This document shows, in pieces, positions 1 to 5,433 of a stretch of 6,665 nucleotides of DNA (positions are counted from its first letter, which is position 1; every line of letters starts with the position of its first letter). Location of the stretch: NCBI GenBank assembly GCA_021813085.1, contig JAKAMA010000139.1, positions 1 to 6,665 on the forward strand, read 5' to 3'. Origin of the DNA: Chloroflexota bacterium. Its GTDB lineage: Bacteria; Chloroflexota; Dehalococcoidia; DSTF01; JACRBR01. The notes under the pieces are model-generated. The model saw only the letters and a list, made by a program, of their open reading frames with translations. It did no database searches and had not been told where the DNA came from. Made by a program: the position numbers and the translations under genes.

Positions 1-1
1 T

Positions 2-22
2 CTCGATCGATTGGATTTTCAT
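2..22 (-). CDS. 5' end of an unidentified gene running out of the window
   Basis: An ATG at base 22 on the minus strand opens a frame of seven codons (MKIQSIE) before the window ends. A purine-rich stretch (GGAAAGAAGAG) lies just upstream and would serve as a ribosome binding site. It follows the broken GAPDH gene in the same direction. The start resembles the N-terminus of enolase-superfamily (mandelate racemase-like) proteins, but seven residues cannot establish a family, so this is only a hint. The good ribosome site and the position after a stop codon are the support for a real gene start. Confidence 0.4.
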
Positions 23-62
23 GTTTTCTCTTCTTTCCAGGTAGCAGGTGTGGGTCTTCGGC

Positions 63-446
63 TTACACCACCCGCGCCAACCGGCGCGGTTTGTTCGTCA
101 GGGGTTCGTGGATGTGCGCCCGCGCCTGGTTTGCATCGGTGAAGAAGCCCGTCGCCTCGACCACCAGGTCGACGGCCGCCTTCCCCCACGGGATGTTCGC
201 CGGCTCGCGCTCCGCGAAGACGCTGATCGGCCTGCCATCGACGATCAACCCGCCCTCGCCGACCTCGACCGTGCCCGGATAGCGGCCGTAGTTCGAGTCG
301 TACTTCAGCAGGTGCGCGTTCGTCTTGTTGTCGACGAGGTCGTTGATCGCCACGACCTCCAGCTCCGAAGGGTGCCGCTCCTTGATCGCCTTGAGGACCT
401 GCCGGCCGATGCGGCCGAAGCCGTTGATGCCGATGCGCGTGGGCAT
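63..446 (-). pseudogene. gap: Truncated glyceraldehyde-3-phosphate dehydrogenase (NAD-binding half only)
   Basis: The frame encodes 127 residues, against about 330-340 for the family. GAPDH oxidises glyceraldehyde 3-phosphate to 1,3-bisphosphoglycerate in glycolysis and gluconeogenesis. Residues 1-113 are clear GAPDH: the Rossmann turn GINGFGRIG (6-14), the AINDL segment (33-37) that binds the NAD ribose, [13 protein letters not shown] (46-58) and VEATGFFTD (96-104). After about residue 113 (near base 108) the similarity stops, and 14 unrelated residues lead to TAA. The catalytic cysteine segment (SCTTNCL-type, normally near residue 150) and the whole catalytic domain are absent, and nothing resembling them lies in bases 1-107. 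The start ATG at 446 has a good ribosome site (AAAGGA, 455-460), and a TACAAT box lies upstream, so the stub may still be expressed. It cannot be an active dehydrogenase. A functional gap is presumably elsewhere; an assembly join at the break cannot be excluded. Confidence 0.85.
72..89. repeat. Strong inverted repeat at the broken end of gap
   Basis: CCGCGCC (72-78) and GGCGCGG (83-89) are perfect inverted arms of 7 bp around a 4-base loop. On the plus strand the hairpin is followed by TTTGTT (90-95), which looks like an intrinsic terminator pointing rightwards, yet no plus-strand gene precedes it in the window. On the minus strand, the direction of gap, no T-run follows. It lies just beyond the point where GAPDH similarity ends, so it may belong to an inserted repeat rather than to a native terminator. 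Confidence 0.5.
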
Positions 447-454
447 GGTGGACG

Positions 455-460
455 TCCTTT
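455..460 (-). promoter_or_regulatory. Ribosome binding site of the gap fragment
   Basis: AAAGGA reads on the minus strand 8 bases before the ATG at 446. This spacing and sequence are close to the Shine-Dalgarno ideal and fix the start of the truncated gap gene. Confidence 0.7.
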
Positions 461-480
461 CACATCATGATGCTGGCTGT

Positions 481-486
481 ATTGTA
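481..486 (-). promoter_or_regulatory. Probable -10 box upstream of the gap fragment
   Basis: TACAAT (five of six to TATAAT) reads on the minus strand, 34 bases before the gap start codon, in the 95 bp gap after the secretion-type ATPase. No good -35 hexamer is visible at 16-18 bases (TGGCCC is the best at 17). It stands out in a G+C-rich spacer. It suggests that the gap fragment has its own transcription start, but this is a sequence impression only. Confidence 0.35.
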
Positions 487-541
487 CGCCGCACATCTTC
501 TCGGGCCACCTGCCGGATCGCGGCCGGTGCGGCCCCGGCGG

Positions 542-1360
542 TCAGTCCACGATCTGGTGCCCGGCAAGCTCGAACAACCGCCGCTGCACGTCCTCCATAT
601 CGGTGACGCCCTCGTCCAGCAGCGACTCGAGGAAGCCCTCGCGGCGCCCCAGCTCCTCCAGGAACGCGTCGTGTGACATGCCGAGCCGCCGCGAGACGGC
701 GTCGATCTGCGCCGGGGTTGTCAGGATCTCGTAGCTGTCGCCGTCCGGGAGCCAGCGGGCGACCGTGTGCCGGTCGAAGCCGGGGCCCAGCGGCTCGAGC
801 ACCGCCACCTCGCTCACCCGCCGCACGCGCCTGCCCGCGGCTACGCCGACGTACATCGGCACGACGAACGCCAGGTGCCCGACGAGCCGCGGCTCGACGT
901 CGTTCTCCTCCACGAGCTGCTCGATGACGCCCTCTACCGTGTCCGCGTGCATCGTCGAGGCCAGCGCGTAGCCCTCGGCCATCAGCTCGAAGGCACGCTG
1001 CACGTACGGGCCCCAGGAATACACGGGCAGGTGGTCGCTGATCTCGTTGACCAGCAGGTAGACCGGCGCGCCGCCGTCCTTCGGCGGCAGGCTGAAGGTC
1101 TCGCCCCAGCCCCGCGTGAAGTACACCGAAGCGTCCGGGCGCGCGAACGCGAGCAGCGCGGTCAGCACCGTCGTCTTGCCGGCGCCGGGCGGGTTGGCGG
1201 CGAAGATGATCGACGCGCCGCGCTCGACCGCCATCCCCAGCATCGCCGCGATGCGCGCTGGCATCGTGCCGGAGCGGATGATCTGCGTGATCGAGAGCGG
1301 CTGTGGCTGGTTGTAGCCGTGCCAGCCCCACCAGCTCTCCGGTTGATTCAGCGCCCTCAC
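542..1360 (-). CDS. P-loop ATPase of the type II/IV secretion (VirB11/PilT/CpaF-like) family, short form
   Basis: A 272-residue protein is predicted from a GTG at 1360. Visible motifs are the Walker A loop NPPGAGKTT (56-64), a Walker B-like hydrophobic strand ending in an acidic residue (YLLVNEISDH, 101-110) and a histidine box ASTMHADTVEGVIEQL (134-149) typical of secretion and pilus ATPases (compare ATLHAN). Residues after about 200 form a charged helical tail. Family members power pilus extension or retraction, DNA transfer or protein secretion as hexamers at the inner membrane, but they usually have an N-terminal domain of 100 or more residues. Here only about 50 residues precede the Walker loop, and no pilin, platform or secretin gene lies nearby, so the role is unknown. 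The frame stays open upstream to 1555, but there it reads through the tandem repeat, giving low-complexity Arg/Ala/Pro residues, so I place the start at the GTG before ALNQPESWW. Its ribosome site is weak. Confidence 0.8.
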   Translation of the reverse strand: MRALNQPESWWGWHGYNQPQPLSITQIIRSGTMPARIAAMLGMAVERGASIIFAANPPGAGKTTVLTALLAFARPDASVYFTRGWGETFSLPPKDGGAPVYLLVNEISDHLPVYSWGPYVQRAFELMAEGYALASTMHADTVEGVIEQLVEENDVEPRLVGHLAFVVPMYVGVAAGRRVRRVSEVAVLEPLGPGFDRHTVARWLPDGDSYEILTTPAQIDAVSRRLGMSHDAFLEELGRREGFLESLLDEGVTDMEDVQRRLFELAGHQIVD

Positions 1361-1412
1361 GCGCCCATCATATCGGAGCGCCGCGCGGCCCGTTACCCGC
1401 GCGAATGTCGGG

Positions 1413-1546
1413 CGTAGAGGCGCTGCCTGCCGCGCCCGGCGGCGCCCGTGACCCGGACGTAGGGGCGCTGCTTGCCGTGCCCGCCGGCGCCGTGGCCCGC
1501 ACGTAGGGGCGCTGCTTGCCGCGCCCGCTGCTGCTTGCCGCGCCCG
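1413..1546. repeat. Degenerate 44-45 bp tandem repeat with GTAGGGGC core
   Basis: Three head-to-tail units begin at CGTAGAGGCGCTG (1413), CGTAGGGGCGCTG (1458) and CGTAGGGGCGCTG (1502), giving periods of 45 and 44 bp. Each carries GGGCGC (or a variant) followed 8 bases later by GCGCCC, a 6 bp stem that is perfect in the third unit (1507-1512 with 1521-1526). Inside the third unit a 16 bp piece, CTGCTTGCCGCGCCCG, occurs twice (1512-1527 and 1531-1546). The array lies between two divergently transcribed genes. It looks like a REP-type palindromic intergenic repeat, not a coding region and not a CRISPR array, since no unique spacers separate the units. Confidence 0.8.
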
Positions 1547-1559
1547 TCGCCGCAACGAC

Positions 1560-1565
1560 GGAGGT
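1560..1565 (+). promoter_or_regulatory. Ribosome binding site of the zinc dehydrogenase
   Basis: GGAGGT lies 4 bases before the ATG at 1570 (5 bases if counted from GGAGG). It decides the start in favour of MKSALYAG over the upstream in-frame ATG at 1516. Confidence 0.75.
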
Positions 1566-1569
1566 ATCG

Positions 1570-2592
1570 ATGAAATCAGCGCTCTACGCCGGGCCGCGTA
1601 CGTTCGAGCTGAAGGACGTCGATGTGCCGCAGCCCGGGCCGGGCGAGGCGCTCGTGCGCGTGCGCGCCGTCGGCGTCTGCGGCAGCGACCTCCACTTCTA
1701 CCGCGGCGACTTCCCCGTGCCGCCCGGCTTCGTCCTCGGCCACGAGTGCGCCGGCGAGGTCGAGGCGCTCGGCACGGGCGTCACCGGCTTCGAGCGCGGC
1801 GAGCGCGTGGCGCTGGAGCTGTTCACGGTGTGCCTGACCTGCGAGCAGTGTCGCTCCGGCAACTATCACCTCTGCCCCTCGCGGAAGGGCAACGGCCTCA
1901 ACGCCCCCGGCGGCCTCCGCGAATACATGACGGTGCCCGCCTATGCGATGTACCGCCTGCCGCCCGAGGTCGACTGCGAGCTCGGCGCGTTGTGCGAGCC
2001 GCTTGCCGTCTGCGTGCACGGCCTCCGGCTGGTCGACCTGCGCTTCGGCGACCGCGTCGCGGTACTCGGCGCCGGCACCATCGGCCTGATGGCGGTCGCC
2101 GCGGCGCGCGCCATGGGCGCGGCGTGGGTCGGCGCGACCGCCCGCCACCCGCACCAGCGCGCGATGGCGGAGGCGCTCGGCGCCGACGGCGTCTTCGGCG
2201 ACAGCGCGGAGGGCATCGCGCAGCTCACCGCGGCCGCGCGCGGCGCCGATGTCGTCGTCGAGACGGTCGGCGGGCACGGGAACACGCTGCAGGAAGCGCT
2301 GACGGTCGTCGGCGTCGGCGGGCGCATCAGCGTGCTCGGCGCCTTCACGCAGCCGGTGCAGCTCCACCCGCTCCTCTTCTTCCTGAAGGAGGCGCGGATC
2401 TTCGGCTCGAACTGCTATGGGCGCCCCGGCCGCCACTCCGACTACGAGCTGGCGATCGAGATCATGCGCCGGCACGCGGAGCCGCTGCGCCGCCTGATCA
2501 CCCACCGCTTCCCGCTCGACCGCATCGCCGACGCCTACGCCGCCGCCGACGACAAGCGCAGCGGCGCCATCAAGGTGCAGGTCGCGTTGTAG
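1570..2592 (+). CDS. Zinc-dependent medium-chain alcohol/polyol dehydrogenase
   Basis: The 340-residue protein is a complete member of the zinc-containing MDR (medium-chain dehydrogenase/reductase) superfamily, of the sorbitol, threonine and galactitol-phosphate dehydrogenase type. It should oxidise a secondary alcohol of a sugar, polyol or similar substrate with NAD(P). Catalytic zinc ligands are visible as C37 (VCGSD), H58-E59 (GHECAGEV) and E143 (CEPLAV). The structural zinc site is the four cysteines C88, C91, C94 and C102 with standard spacing. The Rossmann loop is GAGTIGL (167-173). After the second strand of that fold the sequence is ATARHPHQ, without the acidic residue that usually holds the NAD ribose. 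This hints at NADP use but is not decisive. The start at 1570 follows GGAGGT and matches the usual family N-terminus. It stands alone on the plus strand, divergent from the ATPase gene, with typical high G+C, so the substrate cannot be named. Confidence 0.92.
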   Translation: MKSALYAGPRTFELKDVDVPQPGPGEALVRVRAVGVCGSDLHFYRGDFPVPPGFVLGHECAGEVEALGTGVTGFERGERVALELFTVCLTCEQCRSGNYHLCPSRKGNGLNAPGGLREYMTVPAYAMYRLPPEVDCELGALCEPLAVCVHGLRLVDLRFGDRVAVLGAGTIGLMAVAAARAMGAAWVGATARHPHQRAMAEALGADGVFGDSAEGIAQLTAAARGADVVVETVGGHGNTLQEALTVVGVGGRISVLGAFTQPVQLHPLLFFLKEARIFGSNCYGRPGRHSDYELAIEIMRRHAEPLRRLITHRFPLDRIADAYAAADDKRSGAIKVQVAL

Positions 2593-2608
2593 GGCAGTTG
2601 GCTGCCCT
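2591..2608. repeat. Small hairpin overlapping the dehydrogenase stop codon
   Basis: AGGGCAG (2591-2597) pairs perfectly with CTGCCCT (2602-2608) around TTGG. The stem begins inside the TAG stop of the dehydrogenase gene. No T-run follows, so it is a poor intrinsic terminator, though it could attenuate read-through or protect the 3' end. Confidence 0.4.
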
Positions 2609-2649
2609 CATCGTGAAGCGGGTATCCTGCGTTTGGTGCGATAACCGAT

Positions 2650-2654
2650 GGAGG
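2650..2654 (+). promoter_or_regulatory. Ribosome binding site that favours a GTG start for the Mrr-like gene
   Basis: GGAGG is located 8 bases before GTG at 2663, an ideal Shine-Dalgarno arrangement. The ATG at 2648 overlaps this site and has no purine-rich site of its own, so the GTG is the more likely start and the protein loses five residues. Confidence 0.55.
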
Positions 2655-2662
2655 CCTTCAAC

Positions 2663-3343
2663 GTGCCCAGGCGCCGAAGACGATCCGCCCAGTTTAACCT
2701 GATCCGCTGGCTTCTCGGCTTTAGGCTGGTCCGCATCACCCTGATCCTTACCGTCGGTGGCGTTGTGCTGGGGCTCGCCGACGCGGTCGCAGTGAGCGCG
2801 ATTGCGAGCGGCGCGATTGCGAGCGTGCTCTTTTTGGCGATCTACGCAACCGTCGTCCTGTTGATTGGATACGTATGGCTTCGAGGGAGCGCGCGCCGCT
2901 GGCGTCGCGTGAAGGCGTATGGCGAGCTTCTTGCATTGACTCCCTCTCAATTCGAAGAGGCAGTCGCCGGCATCCTTCAGCAGCTCGGGTACCGTGATGT
3001 CCAGCGTATCGGCGGCTCGGGCGATCTTGCGGCGGACATCCAGTGCCGCGACCGGAAGGGTAAGCGCGTCGTCGTCCAGTGCAAACGACATGCGCCCGGC
3101 ATCCGTGTAGGATCGGGTGACGTGCAAACCTTCATCGGAATGATGTCGGTCCATCACGCGGCCGACCGCGGCATATTCGTAACGACTTCGGAGTTCACGA
3201 GGCCTGCATCCGATCTGGCGCGACATCACGCCATCATGTTGCTCGATGGGCCTGGGTTGACGCGCATACTGGGCCGGCTGAATGACAGGCAGGAGCCGGA
3301 GGTGGGGCCAGACAGTAACAGTACTAGTGCCGATCCAACTTGA
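2663..3343 (+). CDS. Membrane-anchored Mrr-like restriction endonuclease domain protein
   Basis: The protein is 226 residues from the GTG start (231 from ATG 2648, the numbering used here). It opens with a basic RRRRR patch and two predicted membrane helices (about 28-48 and 52-77), followed by another basic stretch (79-89) and a soluble domain. That domain matches the Mrr_cat fold: LTPSQFEEAVAGILQQLGY (97-115), IGGSGDLAADI (121-131) with D126/D130, VVVQCKR (141-147) as the QxK form of the PD-(D/E)xK core, and the FVTTSEFT strand (177-184). Mrr nucleases cleave modified DNA; the membrane-tethered, stand-alone form is common, but its target is unknown. Local G+C is low (31 of 60 bases at 2821-2880), unlike the flanking metabolic genes, which suggests acquisition. 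The last seven codons (STSADPT) and the TGA come from the inverted repeat of the adjacent MITE-like element, so the natural C-terminus was altered. The nuclease core lies well before the junction and should be intact. Confidence 0.8.
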   Translation: MPRRRRRSAQFNLIRWLLGFRLVRITLILTVGGVVLGLADAVAVSAIASGAIASVLFLAIYATVVLLIGYVWLRGSARRWRRVKAYGELLALTPSQFEEAVAGILQQLGYRDVQRIGGSGDLAADIQCRDRKGKRVVVQCKRHAPGIRVGSGDVQTFIGMMSVHHAADRGIFVTTSEFTRPASDLARHHAIMLLDGPGLTRILGRLNDRQEPEVGPDSNSTSADPT

Positions 3344-3482
3344 TGGTGCGAGGCAAGAGGTCGGGTGCCACGCACGACCTAACCCCCGGCCCCTTCCCTG
3401 AAAGGAAGGGGGCGGGGCTGCTGGAGCGCGACCGCTCCCGCGGCCACTGGTCGGATGGGCATCAAGTTGGAGGGGCACTAGT
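3323..3482. mobile_element. MITE-like element with 23 bp terminal inverted repeats and CTAG ends
   Basis: Bases 3323-3345 and the reverse complement of 3460-3482 match at 21 of 23 positions; the only differences are at positions 10-11 of the arm. The core of each arm reads CCAACTTGATG. The 160 bp element has no coding capacity for a transposase. Both ends lie on ACTAGT, so the junctions can be read as CTAG with TA duplicated, the target habit of IS630/Tc1-mariner elements. That family link is inferred from the ends only. The interior is made of nested hairpins: 3384-3397 with 3404-3417 (8 bp plus 5 bp with one mismatch) and GGAGCG/CGCTCC at 3423-3438. It lies between two convergent genes. Confidence 0.8.
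3384..3417. repeat. G+C-rich hairpin nested in the MITE-like element
   Basis: CCCCTTCC (3390-3397) pairs with GGAAGGGG (3404-3411) around a 6-base loop, and after one mismatch CCCCG (3384-3388) pairs with CGGGG (3413-3417). It could act as a bidirectional transcription block between the converging Mrr-like gene and the minus-strand hypothetical gene, although no T-run follows on either strand. Confidence 0.65.
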
Positions 3483-3520
3483 TAAGGCAATGACATAGTT
3501 GACTCAGATCGGCACGACGC

Positions 3521-4015
3521 TCACAGCGGTAGAGGTCGGATGAGAAACGACTGCTCGAACTCACCGTAAGCACTATCGAAGGTAACGAACCCTTCGACTC
3601 CCAAAGGGAGATCAGCCGCTGGCGATACCAACAGTCGGTTGTAACGCAACACCGCACCGGACTCTCTGGTGGCTGAAACATAATCGGGCATGCTGACCTG
3701 TAGCCCGTTGCTGGCGTAGTGCCATCCGCGCATCCAAATTACGCACTGGATCGGCCGTCCTTCCTTCAGTATCAGATACTGTACGCCACGGACTGTGACC
3801 CTTACCGGCGACATGTTTCTGATGCGTACGGGGAACGCGACAGGTTCCCACGGGTACGCCTTTTCAACATAGACCGCCTGTCCATCTTCGACAAAGACGC
3901 TAGGGGCAATCCGTTTGAGCATGAACGAGCGACCCAGCTTGTTAAGCAACCGCATGGGCAACCCTGCAAACGGAACTTGGCCATATATCGCCAGCATTTT
4001 AAGAAGAAGCGTCAT
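3521..4015 (-). CDS. Hypothetical protein, beta-rich, low G+C
   Basis: I do not recognise this 164-residue protein. Residues 1-24 are hydrophobic with few charges (MTLLLKMLAIYGQVPF) and could be a membrane-associated helix, though it is no clear signal peptide. From residue 38 on the pattern alternates hydrophobic and polar residues, as in a beta-sandwich: VFVEDGQAVYVEKAY (40-54), FPVRIRNMSPVRVTVRGVQY (61-80), AVLRYNRLLVS (121-131) and GFVTFDSAYGEFEQSFLI (142-159). Such strings resemble immunoglobulin-like or LEA14-like domains, but this is only fold-level resemblance. The ATG at 4015 lacks a strong ribosome site; M21 is an alternative. G+C is about 50% (30 of 60 bases at 3541-3600), far below aroB, which it follows on the same strand after 82 bases. 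It looks like part of the acquired island rather than of the shikimate operon. Confidence 0.6.
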   Translation of the reverse strand: MTLLLKMLAIYGQVPFAGLPMRLLNKLGRSFMLKRIAPSVFVEDGQAVYVEKAYPWEPVAFPVRIRNMSPVRVTVRGVQYLILKEGRPIQCVIWMRGWHYASNGLQVSMPDYVSATRESGAVLRYNRLLVSPAADLPLGVEGFVTFDSAYGEFEQSFLIRPLPL

Positions 4016-4097
4016 GGTGCCGCGAGCAATCCGCAGTCTGCGTACTTAGCTATATCTATGGATCGGACATAAACTCCCGCAAGAGCCTGCACGGGCG

Positions 4098-5183
4098 TCA
4101 CGCCGCGAAGAGCTCGCCCAGCACGTCCCGCACGACGGCTTCCGGTACGTCGTCGCGGACGACGGGACGCCCGAAGTCCTCGAGCAGCACCCAGCGCACG
4201 CGCTTCGCCGCGACCTTCTTGTCGAGCGCGATTGCTGCCAGCACGGCGTCCGCGTCGACGCCGGGGTGGCGCAGCGGCAGGCCGTAGCGCTCGAAGAGCG
4301 CGTGCTGCCGGTGGCGCACGTACGGCGGCGTCAGCCCGACGCGCTCGCCGATCGCCGCCGCCGCCATCATGCCGGCGCTGATCGCCTCGCCGTGGCGGAT
4401 GGCGCCGTAGCCGGTGACCGCCTCGATCGCGTGCCCGACCGTGTGTCCGTAGTTCAGGACCATGCGACGGCCGCCCTCGCGCTCGTCGCCGGAGACGACC
4501 TGCGCCTTGAGCGCGGCGTTGCGGGCCACGACCTCCGTCGTCAGCTCGGGCTCGACGGCGAGCAGCCGCGCCGCGTCGCGCTCGAGGACGTCGAGCATCG
4601 GCGCGTCCATGATCAGCCCGTGCTTGATGATCTCCGCGAAGCCCTCGCGCAGCGCCCGCGGCGGCAGCGATGCCAGCAGGCCCGTGTCCTGCACGACCAG
4701 ACGCGGCGGGTAAAACGCGCCGATCAGGTTCTTGCCGCGCGCATGGTCGACGCCGACCTTGCCGCCGATCGACGCGTCGACCATCGCCAGCAGCGACGTC
4801 GGCGCCTGCACGAATGGCACGCCGCGCAGGTACGTCGCCGCGACGAACCCCGCGAGGTCGCCGACGACGCCGCCGCCCAGCGCGACGACGGGCGACGAGC
4901 GGTCGGCCCGGCACTCGAGCAGCCAGTCGTAGAGGCGCTCGACGGTCGCGAGCGTCTTGCTTGCTTCGCCCGCCGGCACCGCGTGCGCCGCCGCCTCGAA
5001 TCCCGCGCGCTCGAGCGACGCCACGGCGCGTGCGGCGTACAGCGGGCCGACCGCGTCGTCGGTGATCAGCGATACGGTGCCGCTGAGGCCGGCCTCGCGC
5101 ATCAGCGCGCCCAGATCGTCGAGCGCGCCCCACGCGCAGTGCACCGCGTACCCGCCCGCGCGCGATTCGACCGTGATCATCAT
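4098..5183 (-). CDS. aroB: 3-dehydroquinate synthase
   Basis: This 361-residue protein converts DAHP to 3-dehydroquinate, the second step of the shikimate pathway, using NAD and a divalent metal in the cytoplasm. The length is normal. The NAD-binding segment GGGVVGDLAGFVAATYLRG (103-121), the PTSLLAMVDASIGGKVGVD stretch (128-146) and KNLIGAFYPP (151-160) are all typical. The metal ligands are E184 (GFAEIIKHG), H247 (NYGHTVGH) and H264 (RHGEAIS). Two adjacent ATG codons (5183 and 5180) are possible starts. The upstream sequence has only a weak ribosome site, which is unusual for an essential gene and fits the idea that aroB was once translated by coupling to aroK. hicB now ends 28 bases before it. 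A diverged copy of its first 25 codons, counted from the ATG at 5180, lies upstream at 5701-5775. Confidence 0.97.
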   Translation of the reverse strand: MMITVESRAGGYAVHCAWGALDDLGALMREAGLSGTVSLITDDAVGPLYAARAVASLERAGFEAAAHAVPAGEASKTLATVERLYDWLLECRADRSSPVVALGGGVVGDLAGFVAATYLRGVPFVQAPTSLLAMVDASIGGKVGVDHARGKNLIGAFYPPRLVVQDTGLLASLPPRALREGFAEIIKHGLIMDAPMLDVLERDAARLLAVEPELTTEVVARNAALKAQVVSGDEREGGRRMVLNYGHTVGHAIEAVTGYGAIRHGEAISAGMMAAAAIGERVGLTPPYVRHRQHALFERYGLPLRHPGVDADAVLAAIALDKKVAAKRVRWVLLEDFGRPVVRDDVPEAVVRDVLGELFAA

Positions 5184-5211
5184 GCGATTATCCGTACTTT
5201 GCCGCTGGTGA

Positions 5212-5433
5212 TCAGTTCGCGGACTGGTAGATCACCGGCCTGTAACGCGGTGGCGGTACGTGCTTCCCGGCCTCGTGCGCTGCCGCAATCCACGCCGCCT
5301 TGGCTCGCTCCACTTCAGCCAGCGCCTGCTCTGGTGTGCTCCCAAACGCGGAGCACGCTTCCAGATCCGGGATGTCTACGATGTAGCCGCCGTCCTCATC
5401 GCTGTAGAAGATGTTGATGTGGTAGTCCCTCAT
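5212..5433 (-). CDS. hicB: HicB-like antitoxin, small form
   Basis: The 73-residue protein matches the short HicB-like antitoxin family: an RNase H-like beta-alpha unit starting HINIFYSDEDGGYIVDIPDL (5-24), then ACSAFGSTPEQALAEV (26-41) and an amphipathic helix, ending in a PPRYRPVIYQ tail (61-70). HicB neutralises the HicA mRNA interferase by covering its active histidine. This short type has no separate DNA-binding domain, so autoregulation by HicB alone is less likely. The ATG at 5433 has a good ribosome site (GAGGGA, 5440-5445) and overlaps the TGA of the hicA second frame by ATGA, the usual toxin-antitoxin coupling. Unlike hicA, its reading frame is intact. It sits 28 bases before aroB on the same strand. 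Confidence 0.85.
   Translation of the reverse strand: MRDYHINIFYSDEDGGYIVDIPDLEACSAFGSTPEQALAEVERAKAAWIAAAHEAGKHVPPPRYRPVIYQSAN

Noticed and set aside
522..534. GGCCG/CGGCC hairpin as terminator of the ATPase gene
   Set aside because: The stem is only 5 bp with a 3-base loop and has no T-run; such palindromes are expected by chance at this G+C.
1413..1546. CRISPR array
   Set aside because: Units follow each other without unique spacers of constant length and are internally palindromic.
1361..1555. Upstream extension of the secretion-type ATPase frame (65 extra residues)
   Set aside because: It translates the tandem repeat into Arg/Ala/Pro low-complexity residues, which have no place in the family; G+C-rich DNA often stays open by chance.
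1516..1569. Earlier ATG start for the zinc dehydrogenase
   Set aside because: The added residues come from repeat sequence, and the ATG at 1570 has a strong GGAGGT site and the family-like N-terminus.
1576..2505. Long open frame opposite the zinc dehydrogenase
   Set aside because: Composition is Ala/Arg/Asp/His-rich without any family motif; it is a mirror of the codon pattern of the real gene.
2570..3478. Minus-strand frame covering the Mrr-like gene
   Set aside because: It runs through the MITE and the Mrr domain in antisense and has no recognisable motif; the plus-strand frame has catalytic residues and membrane helices.
4016..4095. Promoter for the hypothetical gene in the AT-rich patch near 4045-4065
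   Set aside because: TATA-like strings exist (TAGATA, TATAGC on the minus strand) but no -35 with proper spacing and sequence could be chosen with confidence.
4266..5417. Long plus-strand frame opposite aroB and hicB
   Set aside because: It crosses two well-supported genes on the other strand and shows only Arg/Ala-rich low-complexity sequence.
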